From the NCBI GenBank assembly GCA_009837685.1, contig VXTA01000235.1:1-6321 (forward strand): a stretch of 6,321 nucleotides of DNA. Reading direction: 5' to 3'. The notes beneath the pieces are model-generated. The model was not told where the DNA came from. It did not search any database and worked only from the letters and a program-made list of their open reading frames with translations. Positions 1 to 6,316 of this stretch are shown in pieces; within the stretch, counting starts at the first letter, position 1; every line of letters starts with the position of its first letter. A program made the position numbers and the translations under genes. Source of the stretch: Chloroflexota bacterium (GTDB lineage Bacteria; Chloroflexota; Dehalococcoidia; Lucifugimonadales; Lucifugimonadaceae).

Positions 1-310
1 TCACGCGTCCGTGATACTGGTATCCGCCTCGGTCGAACACTACTTTGTGCACACCTTGTTCCAAGGCGCGTTTGGCAACGGCGACACCAACGCTCTTCGC
101 AGCATCGGTCTTTCCGCCGTCGGATTGGGTTTCGATAGACGAAGCGCTAACCAACGTGTGACCAGCGGCGTCATCGATGATTTGGGCGTAGATCTGTTTG
201 TTGCTTCGGAACACCGAAAGTCGCGGCCTGTCACCGCCGCCGATAACACGACGGCGTACTCGACGATGCCGGATCCAACGAGGTCGTTGGTCAAATTTTC
301 TGTTAGCCAT
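1..310 (-). CDS. rplR: 50S ribosomal protein L18, 3' end cut off by the window edge
   Basis: L18 binds 5S rRNA and, with L5, anchors it in the central protuberance of the large subunit. Reading from the ATG at 310 gives 103 codons with no stop before the edge. The family is usually about 115-120 residues, so only the last 15 or so are missing. Visible family features are a very basic N-terminus (R-rich, residues 9-21), then [20 protein letters not shown] (residues 28-47), LVSASS (53-58), an alanine/lysine-rich helix (residues 66-85) and [12 protein letters not shown] (92-103). The start lies 7 nt after the rplF stop, the normal spc-operon position. A GGGAG inside the end of rplF is the likely ribosome-binding site, though the spacing is rather long. 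The identification is firm; the C-terminus is not visible. Confidence 0.95.
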   Translation of the reverse strand, partial: MANRKFDQRPRWIRHRRVRRRVIGGGDRPRLSVFRSNKQIYAQIIDDAAGHTLVSASSIETQSDGGKTDAAKSVGVAVAKRALEQGVHKVVFDRGGYQYHGRV

Positions 311-317
311 TTGTCGA

Positions 318-887
318 TTAAGCTCCCACACCTGCGACGGTCTTGCCGACGCGTAACCGTAGCTGCTCGCCTTGGTAAGCGATTCCAAACAACGGAATCC
401 GACCAGCTTTGCTCTGGAAGCGGCTCGGTTTGCGGACAGAACGGATGTTCGCCGCTTGTTGGCCCACTTCTTGCTTATCCGGACCCGTGACGGTGATTAT
501 GTTGTTGCCTTCGACGCCGAGCACGTTCTTGCCGATCGGTTCGACTTCTATGGGGTGCGAGTAACCGGCAAGCAATTCCAAGCCCTTGCCCTTCTGCGAT
601 GCCCGATAGCCGGTTCCATACATGACCAAGCGCTTGCTGAAACCTTCGTTTACACCGAGGACCATATTGTTAATAAGGCTGCGGGACAAACCGTGCAACG
701 ACTTCTGTTCGCTGGTTTCGTTGGAACGTGTAATCACGACCTCAGAACCGTTGACTTCGGCTTTGATGCCGCTGTGCAGTTTCTGGCTCAATTCGCCTAA
801 CTTGCCTTTAACCGTCACCATGTCGCCGTTGACTTTGACATCAACGCCGCTTGGTAACGTAATCGGGCTATTACCTACTCTGGACAC
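318..887 (-). CDS. rplF: 50S ribosomal protein L6, with an atypical C-terminal signature
   Basis: L6 binds 23S rRNA near the sarcin-ricin loop and the factor-binding site. The start is GTG at 887, chosen because it gives the family N-terminus [15 protein letters not shown]; a GGAAAAG lies upstream. The 189 residues compare with about 177-180 for most L6. Two repeated L6 folds are visible: residues 1-80, including [12 protein letters not shown], and residues 83-180, including YGTGYRA (90-96) and [16 protein letters not shown] (134-149). The usual P-E-P-Y-K-G-K-G-[IV]-R-Y signature is not intact. After VRKP comes SRFQSK, then AGRIPLF (161-167), then GIAYQGE (168-174). The family ending (R-x-x-x-G-K-T) resumes in the same frame, so the gene is not frameshifted beyond this point. 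It lies between rpsH (38 nt gap) and rplR (7 nt gap). The assignment is secure. Confidence 0.96.
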   Translation of the reverse strand: MSRVGNSPITLPSGVDVKVNGDMVTVKGKLGELSQKLHSGIKAEVNGSEVVITRSNETSEQKSLHGLSRSLINNMVLGVNEGFSKRLVMYGTGYRASQKGKGLELLAGYSHPIEVEPIGKNVLGVEGNNIITVTGPDKQEVGQQAANIRSVRKPSRFQSKAGRIPLFGIAYQGEQLRLRVGKTVAGVGA

Positions 888-925
888 GTCGATCTTTTCC
901 GTTTGGATTACTGGGTCTGCTCAAA

Positions 926-1327
926 TCACCAGACGTAGAACAGCAACTCGCCGCCGACACCTGAACGTCGTGCCTGGTCCGAGGTCATCACGCCTTTCGA
1001 TGTGGACATGAATGCGACTCCACGGCCACCGAAGTAGCGCGGGATTTCGTTCTTGCCCACGTAGATGCGGCGACCTGGCTTGCTGACGCGTTTCAAACCG
1101 GTGATCACCGATTCGTCGTTGTCGTCGTAGTATCGCAACGTGACTTCGAAGTCTGCCTTAACGCCGTCGCGGTGCGTTTGCACGTTGGAGATGAAACCTT
1201 CGTCACGCATTAAACGGAGCAACGATCGCTTCATCTGCGAGTGGGGAATCTTCACAGTCTCGTGATGCGACATCACTGCGTTGCGGATGCGCGTCAGCAT
1301 GTCTGATATGGGGTCGGTAACTGGCAT
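926..1327 (-). CDS. rpsH: 30S ribosomal protein S8
   Basis: S8 is a primary 16S rRNA-binding protein that organises the central domain of the small subunit. In E. coli it also represses the spc operon by binding its mRNA. The product has 133 residues, close to the usual 130-132. It has the N-terminal DPISDMLTRIRNA (5-17), KRVSKPGRRIYVGKNEIP (79-96), and the C-terminal RNA-binding signature STSKGVMTSDQARRSGVGGE (108-127), ending LLFYVW. The ATG at 1327 gives the normal N-terminus. Its Shine-Dalgarno site is weak: no clear GGAG lies within 15 nt, only AGACAGAAAA. The gaps are 42 nt to rpsN upstream and 38 nt to rplF downstream. Whether it autoregulates here cannot be seen from the sequence. Confidence 0.97.
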   Translation of the reverse strand: MPVTDPISDMLTRIRNAVMSHHETVKIPHSQMKRSLLRLMRDEGFISNVQTHRDGVKADFEVTLRYYDDNDESVITGLKRVSKPGRRIYVGKNEIPRYFGGRGVAFMSTSKGVMTSDQARRSGVGGELLFYVW

Positions 1328-1369
1328 TTTTCTGTCTATTGGATCTCTTTTCCGAGTTGAGTTCGGCGT

Positions 1370-1675
1370 CTACAGGCTGGCTTTGCGTATGCCTGGCAGA
1401 TTCCCGAGCAGCGCCTGCTCGCGGAACACTATTCTGCACATCCCGAAGAATCTGATGTATCCTCGCGGACGGCCAGTGGCAAAACACCGGTTTCGTTGGC
1501 GGACATGGCTGGAATTCTTCGGCAACAAGTGCAATCGGCGCCGAGCTTCCATCTGTTCTTCAAACGGTCGTTGAGGATCGTTTGCCATACGCTTGAGTTC
1601 CGCGCGCTGTTGGGCGTGCTTCTCAACAAGAAGTGCACGTTTCTTTTCTCGTTCGATTATCGCCTTGCGAGCCAT
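1370..1675 (-). CDS. rpsN: 30S ribosomal protein S14, long zinc-independent form
   Basis: S14 belongs to the head of the small subunit, close to S19, S3 and S10, and is needed for late 30S assembly. The 101 residues match the long form (about 100 aa). The short form has about 61 aa and carries two CxxC pairs. Only two isolated cysteines are present (C64, C80) and there is no CxxC, so a zinc ribbon is not expected. Family markers are [10 protein letters not shown] at the start, [20 protein letters not shown] (45-64), [20 protein letters not shown] (67-86) and LPGIRKAS near the end. The last residue is Leu where S14 almost always ends in Trp (KASW). The ATG at 1675 lies 61 nt after rplE, the widest gap in the window. 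AAGAGA upstream is a plausible but distant ribosome-binding site. Confidence 0.96.
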   Translation of the reverse strand: MARKAIIEREKKRALLVEKHAQQRAELKRMANDPQRPFEEQMEARRRLHLLPKNSSHVRQRNRCFATGRPRGYIRFFGMCRIVFREQALLGNLPGIRKASL

Positions 1676-1736
1676 ATGTTTCGGTCTCTTCTATCCGCGT
1701 TGATTCTGCGTTCGGATTTCACGTTTCGGGGCCAGA

Positions 1737-2315
1737 TCAGCGTCTCGTCGCAAAAGGCATACCCAGCAATTCGAGCAACCTGCGACCTTCCTCATCGGTG
1801 CGGGCGGTTGTGACAATGACCACTTGGAGCCCGCGCAATCGGTCTATTCGATTGTAGTCAATCTCAGGGAACACAACTTGCTCGGTCAGTCCCATACTGT
1901 AGTTGCCGTTGCCATCGAAGGAATTGCGGTTGGTGCCACGGAAGTCTCTTACACGAGGCAACACGACGTTGACCAAGCGGTCATAGAACTGCCACATGCG
2001 GTTAGATCGCAACGTTACCGACGCGCCGACAGGCATACCTTCGCGCAACTTGAAGTTCGCGATCGATTTTTTGGCACGGTTCACGATCGGCTTTTGACCT
2101 GTGATGGTTGCCAAATCACCAGTCGCGGCATCGATGGCGTTGGAGTTGTCGATCGCCTCGCCGAGCCCGATGTTGACGATGATCTTTTCCAGATTGGGCA
2201 GCTGCAATGGATTCGTGTATCCGAACTCGCGCGTCAAGACCGGCACTGCGTCCGAGCGGTAAAGCGAAAGCAACCGCGGCATGGTCATCGTCGTGCTGCC
2301 GTTAGATTCAGCCAT
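1737..2315 (-). CDS. rplE: 50S ribosomal protein L5
   Basis: L5 binds 5S rRNA and contacts the P-site tRNA and S13 from the central protuberance. I start it at the ATG at 2315, giving 192 residues. AAGAGGTGG sits 5 nt upstream at 2321-2329. An in-frame GTG at 2324 lies inside that site and is an unlikely start. In-frame ATGs at 2288 and 2282 would remove the 12-residue Ser/Thr-rich N-terminal extension ([12 protein letters not shown]) that precedes the family homology, but they have no better site. Family features are [16 protein letters not shown] (39-54), [20 protein letters not shown] (71-90), [13 protein letters not shown] (91-103), RVRDFRG (121-127), [20 protein letters not shown] (133-152) and the ending LLELLGMPF. 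The start overlaps the end of rplX by 8 nt, which suggests translational coupling. Confidence 0.96.
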   Translation of the reverse strand: MAESNGSTTMTMPRLLSLYRSDAVPVLTREFGYTNPLQLPNLEKIIVNIGLGEAIDNSNAIDAATGDLATITGQKPIVNRAKKSIANFKLREGMPVGASVTLRSNRMWQFYDRLVNVVLPRVRDFRGTNRNSFDGNGNYSMGLTEQVVFPEIDYNRIDRLRGLQVVIVTTARTDEEGRRLLELLGMPFATRR

Positions 2316-2619
2316 TACGTCCACCTCTTACAGTTCGGACTCGGGTACCGTCCTCGAGCTCCCGCCATCGCACACGTCCAACCTCGCCGGTGTCAGCGTC
2401 AACCAAGACAACGTTAGAGATGTGAATGGAAGCCTCGCCTTCGACGATGCCTGTTTGCATGACGCCCGTACGACGGCCCATGTGGCGCTTGACTATGTTT
2501 ACACCTTCAACGAAGACGCGCTGCTTTTTGAGGTTGACGTGAATCACCTCGCCTCGAGCGCCTTTGTCTTTACCGGACACCACGAGAACGGTGTCCCCTC
2601 TTTTGATCTTGTTAGGCAT
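2308..2619 (-). CDS. rplX: 50S ribosomal protein L24
   Basis: L24 is one of the two initiator proteins of 50S assembly and binds the 5' domain of 23S rRNA. The ATG at 2619 gives 103 residues beginning [20 protein letters not shown]. The frame is open further upstream, but that stretch lies inside rplN and lacks family similarity. GGAAG lies just upstream, 10 nt after the rplN stop. A KOW motif is visible at residues 6-32 ([20 protein letters not shown] and onward). It is followed by [13 protein letters not shown] (38-50), the conserved [17 protein letters not shown] (58-74), and a basic tail ending TVRGGRNG. Length is typical (about 102-105). The stop codon is embedded in the start of rplE as ATGGCTGA. 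Confidence 0.96.
   Translation of the reverse strand: MPNKIKRGDTVLVVSGKDKGARGEVIHVNLKKQRVFVEGVNIVKRHMGRRTGVMQTGIVEGEASIHISNVVLVDADTGEVGRVRWRELEDGTRVRTVRGGRNG
2321..2329 (-). promoter_or_regulatory. Ribosome-binding site that fixes the rplE start
   Basis: On the minus strand this reads AAGAGGTGG, a good match to the anti-Shine-Dalgarno complement, with its 3' edge 5 nt before the ATG at 2315. It lies inside the last codons of rplX. It supports ATG 2315 over the GTG at 2324, which would overlap the site itself, and over the downstream ATGs. Confidence 0.75.
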
Positions 2620-2629
2620 TTTCTTCCGA

Positions 2630-2998
2630 TTACAGAACTTCCGGTGCCAATGAAACGATGCGGTTGAATTCGCGTTCTCGCAATTCGCGAGCAACTGGGC
2701 CGAATATGCGTGTGCCACGAGGGTTACCGTCTTCGGCGACGATAACGCAAGCGTTGTCGTCGAACTTGATATAGGAGCCATCGAATCGACGGTACTCCTT
2801 GGTGGTTCGAACGATGACAGCTTTGACAACCTCGTGCATACCCACGGTGCCGCCGGGTTGAGCATCTTTGACCGAACACGTTATGATGTCGCCTAGACCT
2901 GCGTAGCGACGATTGCTGGCTCCGGTCATGTTGATGCAAAGCACCTCGCGGGCGCCCGAATTATCGGCGACTCGCAGGCGTGACTCTCGCTGTATCAT
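2630..2998 (-). CDS. rplN: 50S ribosomal protein L14
   Basis: L14 lies at the subunit interface, forms part of bridges to 16S rRNA and contacts L19. It is also the docking site of the silencing factor RsfS. The product has 122 residues, the standard bacterial length, and aligns end to end. Markers are [20 protein letters not shown] (1-20), the signature [20 protein letters not shown] (60-79) followed by DDNACVIV (80-87), and [19 protein letters not shown] (92-110), ending IVSLAPEVL. The ATG at 2998 overlaps the rpsQ stop in an ATGA junction. TGGAGA at 3005-3010 is 6 nt upstream. This is the first gene of the spc block, yet it is joined directly to the S10 block with no room for a separate promoter between genes. 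Confidence 0.98.
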   Translation of the reverse strand: MIQRESRLRVADNSGAREVLCINMTGASNRRYAGLGDIITCSVKDAQPGGTVGMHEVVKAVIVRTTKEYRRFDGSYIKFDDNACVIVAEDGNPRGTRIFGPVARELREREFNRIVSLAPEVL

Positions 2999-3312
2999 TG
3001 CCCGTCTCCAATTGCGGCGTCCTGCTGATCAATCTCTTCGGGCGAATCAATTGGATCAACGACTTCTACCCGCTCAACGACCTGTCGCAGACGCCAGCGC
3101 TTCGTTTTGGACAGCGGTCGGTGCTCTTCGATGATCACCCGGTCACCAATCGAAGCCTCGTTGTGCTCGTCATGCGCCACGAATTTGGTAATACGGCGAC
3201 GGTTTCGCTTGTACACACGGTGACGTTGCGACCATGAGTAAGCTACGACTATAGTTTTGTCGTTTTTGTCACGGATCACCGTGCCAGTGCGCGTCTTACG
3301 TTGTCCTGCCAT
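2995..3312 (-). CDS. rpsQ: 30S ribosomal protein S17, with an acidic C-terminal tail
   Basis: S17 is a primary 16S rRNA binder of the OB-fold class that stabilises the 5' domain and body of the small subunit. It has 105 residues against about 80-90 for most bacteria. The core aligns over residues 1-85: [17 protein letters not shown] (8-24), [19 protein letters not shown] (41-59) and [20 protein letters not shown] (60-79). Residues 86-105 form a tail with seven acidic and no basic residues, unlike the strongly basic core. The ATG at 3312 has GAGGA at 3323-3327, 10 nt upstream. Its TGA stop overlaps the rplN start by 4 nt. A perfect inverted repeat lies just upstream of the ribosome-binding site. 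Confidence 0.96.
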   Translation of the reverse strand: MAGQRKTRTGTVIRDKNDKTIVVAYSWSQRHRVYKRNRRRITKFVAHDEHNEASIGDRVIIEEHRPLSKTKRWRLRQVVERVEVVDPIDSPEEIDQQDAAIGDGQ

Positions 3313-3329
3313 CTATTTGATGTCCTCAA

Positions 3330-3349
3330 AATGCGACAAATCTCGCATT
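3330..3349 (-). other. Perfect 7-bp inverted repeat in the rpmC-rpsQ gap
   Basis: On the transcribed strand the arms are AATGCGA and TCGCATT, separated by the 6-nt loop GATTTG. The hairpin would end 2 nt before the GAGGA ribosome-binding site of rpsQ, and the 3' arm runs into TTTTG. The stem holds only three G-C pairs and the T run is short, so a working terminator is unlikely. It could be an mRNA processing site or a modulator of rpsQ translation, or it could be chance. Confidence 0.4.
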
Positions 3350-3358
3350 CGGATGTGA

Positions 3359-3583
3359 TTACGATGAGCCTTCGTCGCCAAGCCCCAACTGTTCTACAAT
3401 TTGCCGTTCTCTAATCACGGTGTGGATACGTGCGATGTTGCGACGCGTATCGCGCAGCGCGTTCGTATTAGTCAATTGGCGCGTCGTCTTCTGGAAACGC
3501 AGATTCATCAATGAACGTTCCTGTTCTTGCAGCTCGCGCCAAAGCTCGTTGTTGTTAAGTTCTCTGACCTCTGAGATGTGCAT
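3359..3583 (-). CDS. rpmC: 50S ribosomal protein L29
   Basis: L29 is a small two-helix protein at the polypeptide exit. Next to L23, it helps form the docking site for trigger factor and SRP. The product has 74 residues, within the usual 63-75. It starts MHISEVRELNNNEL and has the conserved centre LMNLRFQKTTRQL (25-37) and the C-terminal helix RDTRRNIARIHTVIRER (44-60). A short acidic/Ser tail (LGDEGSS) follows. The ATG at 3581-3583 fits the family start; the nearest Shine-Dalgarno-like site is AAGG, about 10 nt upstream. It follows rplP after 39 nt and precedes rpsQ by 46 nt, the classical L16-L29-S17 order. Confidence 0.96.
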   Translation of the reverse strand: MHISEVRELNNNELWRELQEQERSLMNLRFQKTTRQLTNTNALRDTRRNIARIHTVIRERQIVEQLGLGDEGSS

Positions 3584-3622
3584 TTGATGAATACCTTGGG
3601 GAGTTGAAAATTCCCGCGTGAC

Positions 3623-4039
3623 CTAGAGTTCGTCGGCTCGCGAAACTATCTTCACCGGTATCGGCAGCTTGGCACCCGCACGACGCAGAGCCTCCCGAGC
3701 AGCGTCTTCTGACACGTCAGCAATCTCGTACATGATTCGACCGCGACGAACCGGCGCCACCCAATGCTCGATAGCCCCTTTACCACCCCCCATGCGAGTT
3801 TCGGCCGGCCTCGAAGACACTGGCTTGTCCGGGAATATCCGAATCCATACTTGACCGCCACGCTGGACGTAACCCGTTATGGCGCGTCGTCCGGACTCGA
3901 TTTGCCTCGAGGTGATCCAGCTTGCTTCCATTGCTTTGAGGCCGAAGTCCCCGAAAGCCAGCTTGCTTCCACGATTCGCAACACCGCTCATCTTGCCGCG
4001 TTGCTGTTTGCGGTATTTTGTTCTTCTTGGCTGTAGCAT
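3623..4039 (-). CDS. rplP: 50S ribosomal protein L16
   Basis: L16 sits near the A-site tRNA elbow, contacts helix 38 and is incorporated late in 50S maturation. It has 138 residues (E. coli 136) and aligns throughout: [19 protein letters not shown] (1-19), [20 protein letters not shown] (29-48), [20 protein letters not shown] (52-71), then [20 protein letters not shown] (72-91) and [12 protein letters not shown] (121-132). R82 corresponds to the conserved Arg (E. coli Arg81) that some bacteria hydroxylate. The ATG at 4039 has GAGGT 9 nt upstream at 4049-4053, in the 48-nt gap after rpsC. Confidence 0.98.
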   Translation of the reverse strand: MLQPRRTKYRKQQRGKMSGVANRGSKLAFGDFGLKAMEASWITSRQIESGRRAITGYVQRGGQVWIRIFPDKPVSSRPAETRMGGGKGAIEHWVAPVRRGRIMYEIADVSEDAAREALRRAGAKLPIPVKIVSRADEL

Positions 4040-4087
4040 CTCTCGTGGACCTCAACTAACCGATTGCTCCGGGCGATCGAACCTCGT

Positions 4088-4801
4088 CTATCTTCGGTGC
4101 CTTTCGGCGCGACCCAGACCAATCGGCGAAACTCCGGTAGTGCCTGTCGTTCGCTGCGCTCGGCCATCTGTCGGCATGTCTCCGGTGAAGATCCAGACCT
4201 TGATCCCAATGACCCCGAACGTGGTGTGGGCTTCCGAGATCGCAAAGTCGATCTTGGCGCGCAGCGTGTGCAAAGGAACTCGACCTTCCATCTGCTTGTC
4301 AACTCGTGCGATCTCTGCACCGCCTAGGCGACCAGACACCACGACTTTGATACCCTCGGCACCGGAGTCCATCGTTCGTTGCATTGCCATGCGCACTGCG
4401 CGTCTATAGGGGATTCGTCTCTCCAACTGTTCGGCGAGGCTTTGGCCAACGAGCTTGGCATCGAGTTCGGGAACCTTGATCTCGTCCGCGGAAATTCTGA
4501 CGCGGCGCCCGGTGGAACGCTCGATGACGTGCCGTAGCCGGTCGATCCGCTGTCCGTTTCTACCGATAACGATCCCGGGGCGGCTGGTGTAGACATTGAT
4601 ACTCATGTCGCCACCGCCACGGTCGATGTCAACGCGTGAAATCGCACCTTCGCCCTGATACTCTTCAGCGACGATTTGCCGGATCCTGTAGTCCTCTTGC
4701 ACCAATTCGCGGTAGCCCTCGGGTTTGCCAGCGAACCAGTTAGAACGCCATTCGGCGGATACGCCGAGGCGGAAACCTATCGGATGTGTCTTCTGTCCCA
4801 T
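4088..4801 (-). CDS. rpsC: 30S ribosomal protein S3
   Basis: S3 lines the mRNA entry tunnel on the head of the 30S subunit and, with S4 and S5, gives the ribosome its mRNA helicase activity. It has 237 residues (E. coli 233). The N-terminal domain begins MGQKTHPIGFRLG. A KH domain has the GxxG loop G80-R-N-G83 within RPGIVIGRNGQRIDRL. The C-terminal domain contains KVVVSGRLGGAEIAR (152-166), EGRVPLHTLRAKIDFAISEA (172-191) and GVIGIKVWIF (196-205). R133, R134 and R137 in IPYRRAVRMA match the E. coli helicase residues R131, R132 and K135. A 30-residue basic, Gly/Thr-rich tail ends the protein, as is common in S3. ATG 4801 follows rplV by 34 nt, with only GGA about 7 nt upstream as a ribosome-binding site. 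Confidence 0.98.
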   Translation of the reverse strand: MGQKTHPIGFRLGVSAEWRSNWFAGKPEGYRELVQEDYRIRQIVAEEYQGEGAISRVDIDRGGGDMSINVYTSRPGIVIGRNGQRIDRLRHVIERSTGRRVRISADEIKVPELDAKLVGQSLAEQLERRIPYRRAVRMAMQRTMDSGAEGIKVVVSGRLGGAEIARVDKQMEGRVPLHTLRAKIDFAISEAHTTFGVIGIKVWIFTGDMPTDGRAQRTTGTTGVSPIGLGRAERHRR

Positions 4802-4835
4802 TGATTGTCCGATCGTCAGGAGCTAGTAACTATGC

Positions 4836-5165
4836 CTACTCTTCGTCTACCTCGATTGTGATGTGCGAAGTCGGCCGGTTGAACGCGCCTGCGCGGCCTC
4901 GAGCTTTAGGTCGAAAGCGTCGCATCGTTACCGATTTGTCGGCAATGATCCTCTTTACCACCAAAGATTCGCGATCTTGCAAATCGTTGTTCTCCGCGTT
5001 TGCGGCAGCCGAATGCAAAACCTTGTAAATGATGCTCGCGCTCGGGGTAGTCATGTAGCGGAGGTAGGCTAAAGCATCATCGACCTTCATGCCGCGCAGC
5101 TCGTCCATCACAAGTCGCAACTTGTGGACGGATACACCTACATTCTTGGCTCTTGCGATCGCCAT
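4836..5165 (-). CDS. rplV: 50S ribosomal protein L22
   Basis: L22 touches all domains of 23S rRNA and sends a long beta-hairpin into the nascent-peptide exit tunnel, near the macrolide site. It has 109 residues (E. coli 110). The globular part includes KLRLVMDELRGMKVDDALAY (15-34) and KVLHSAAANAENN (48-60). The tunnel hairpin is roughly residues 76-100, with MRRFRPKARGRAGAF (81-95) before TSHITIEV. M81-R82-R83 corresponds to the E. coli Met-Lys-Arg whose deletion gives macrolide resistance, and it is present here. The ATG at 5165 is 12 nt after rpsS. Its GAGGA site at 5175-5179 overlaps the rpsS stop codon. A second in-frame TAG lies two codons after the first. Confidence 0.97.
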   Translation of the reverse strand: MAIARAKNVGVSVHKLRLVMDELRGMKVDDALAYLRYMTTPSASIIYKVLHSAAANAENNDLQDRESLVVKRIIADKSVTMRRFRPKARGRAGAFNRPTSHITIEVDEE

Positions 5166-5177
5166 CGCTTCGATTCC

Positions 5178-5441
5178 TCAGCGGTTCCCCGAGTGGGACC
5201 GGAATACGCGGGTCGCCGCGAATTCACCCAATCGGTGACCAACCATGTTTTCCGTGACCAGAACCGGTATGAACGTCCGTCCGTTGTGTACGGCGAACGT
5301 CAGACCTACCATGTCCGGCATGATTGTCGACGCGCGCGCCCATGTGCGGATCGCGCCTCGAGCCCGCTCACGCCGCGCCTTGGCGACCTTTTTCATCAGC
5401 TTGGGATCCACGAATGGACCCTTTTTTACCGATCTGCTCAT
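5178..5441 (-). CDS. rpsS: 30S ribosomal protein S19
   Basis: S19 is a head protein of the small subunit that works with S13 near the A-site finger and the 50S bridges. It has 87 residues (typical 85-95). It begins [19 protein letters not shown] and contains [20 protein letters not shown] (31-50), [20 protein letters not shown] (51-70) and [13 protein letters not shown] (71-83). The usual GEFAPTRT is GEFAATRV here, a mild change. The ATG at 5441 is clear from homology, but the upstream site is weak (GAG about 12 nt away). The gap to rplB is 47 nt and contains a 5-bp inverted repeat (CGATT/AATCG, 5461-5473), too short to interpret. rplV follows after 12 nt. Confidence 0.97.
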   Translation of the reverse strand: MSRSVKKGPFVDPKLMKKVAKARRERARGAIRTWARASTIMPDMVGLTFAVHNGRTFIPVLVTENMVGHRLGEFAATRVFRSHSGNR

Positions 5442-5488
5442 GTTCAGTTAACTCGACTATCGATTCAAAATCGTTTACGTCCGATGGA

Positions 5489-6316
5489 TCAGCGTTCGTA
5501 GCGCCGGCGACGGATGAACTTGTCTGTACGCTTGTTGCGTCGCGTCCGGTAACCGAGGGTCGGTTTGCCCCACGGGGTCTTCGGTTTCGAGAAACCGATG
5601 CCCGAACGACCTTCGCCACCACCGTGCGGGTGAGCGTCGGGAGCCATCGCGGTTCCTCGCACGCTCGGCCGCTTCCCACGGTGTCGGGAACGTCCGGCCT
5701 TCCCGAGTTTGATGTTCTTGTGGTCCGGGTTGGATACAACACCGATTGTGGCCCCGCACTCTTGGCGGACCTGACGCATCTCGCCCGAAGGCAGACGCAG
5801 CAGAATGAACGATCCTTCGTGCGCCATAACCTGAGCTCCGGTTCCGGCGCCCTTGGCTAACTGACCGCCACTTCCGGGAGTCATTTCGATGTTGTGAACC
5901 ATCGTTCCCTGCGGGATGTTCATTAACGGCTTGGCGTTGCCAGGCAGGTCTGGAGCGTCAGGTCCCGCTTCGACCTTTCGGCCGACTGTGAGTCCTTGCG
6001 GCGCTACGATGTACGATTTCTCTCCATCTTCATATTGGATCAAGGCGATTCGTGCGCTGCGGTTGGGATCGTACTCAATTCCCAAAACTTCGGCTACCCC
6101 GGATCGGTTGCGCTTGAAATCGATCATGCGATATCGGCGCTTGTGACCACCACCGCGACGGCGCACCGTGATACGTCCCTTGTTGTTGCGTCCGCCCTTT
6201 TTCACCATCGGTGCGAGCAACGATTTTTCGGGACGTTTCTTGGTGATATCCGAAAAGTCGTCAACAACGTTGTTTCGACGACCCGGAGATGTGGGTTTAT
6301 GTTCTTTCAATGGCAT
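5489..6316 (-). CDS. rplB: 50S ribosomal protein L2
   Basis: L2 is a primary 23S rRNA-binding protein needed for subunit association, tRNA binding and full peptidyl transferase activity. The gene is complete at 275 residues (E. coli 273). N-terminal markers are KPTSPGRRN (7-15), [20 protein letters not shown] (31-50) and [19 protein letters not shown] (52-70). The OB/SH3-like core includes [20 protein letters not shown] (81-100) and [20 protein letters not shown] (137-156). The C-terminal region has [20 protein letters not shown] (205-224) and HPHGGGEGR (229-237), ending [20 protein letters not shown] (247-266) plus a basic tail. His229 is present, but the residue before it is Ala228 rather than the usual Asp. 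The ATG at 6316 leaves only 5 nt of upstream sequence, so the ribosome-binding site is not visible. Confidence 0.98.
   Translation of the reverse strand: MPLKEHKPTSPGRRNNVVDDFSDITKKRPEKSLLAPMVKKGGRNNKGRITVRRRGGGHKRRYRMIDFKRNRSGVAEVLGIEYDPNRSARIALIQYEDGEKSYIVAPQGLTVGRKVEAGPDAPDLPGNAKPLMNIPQGTMVHNIEMTPGSGGQLAKGAGTGAQVMAHEGSFILLRLPSGEMRQVRQECGATIGVVSNPDHKNIKLGKAGRSRHRGKRPSVRGTAMAPDAHPHGGGEGRSGIGFSKPKTPWGKPTLGYRTRRNKRTDKFIRRRRYER

Noticed and set aside
40..294. 84-codon minus-strand frame beginning MTNDLVGSG
   Set aside because: It is an out-of-frame reading inside rplR. The correct frame from ATG 310 gives L18 and stays open to the window edge.
1693..1717. ATCCG/CGGAT inverted repeat in the rplE-rpsN gap
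   Set aside because: It is a 5-bp stem with a 15-nt loop and no T tract, within chance expectation for a gap of this size.
1824..2417. 197-codon open frame on the plus strand
   Set aside because: It lies antisense to rplE and rplX, whose products are recognised over their full lengths. Its translation is low-complexity, Arg/His-rich and resembles no family I know.
2620..2865. N-terminal extension of L24 to position 2865
   Set aside because: It would run through rplN in another frame, has no L24 similarity, and the ATG at 2619 has its own ribosome-binding site.
3598..3614. GGGA/TCCC pairing in the rplP-rpmC gap
   Set aside because: It has only four pairs across a 9-nt loop and no T run after it.
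3879..4409. 176-codon open frame on the plus strand
   Set aside because: It is antisense to rpsC and rplP and crosses their gap; it has no recognisable domain.
5461..5473. CGATT/AATCG inverted repeat in the rplB-rpsS gap
   Set aside because: It is a 5-bp, AT-rich stem with a 3-nt loop, too weak for a terminator and likely chance.
5324..5860. 178-codon open frame on the plus strand
   Set aside because: It is antisense to rpsS and rplB and is explained as a shadow of their codon pattern.
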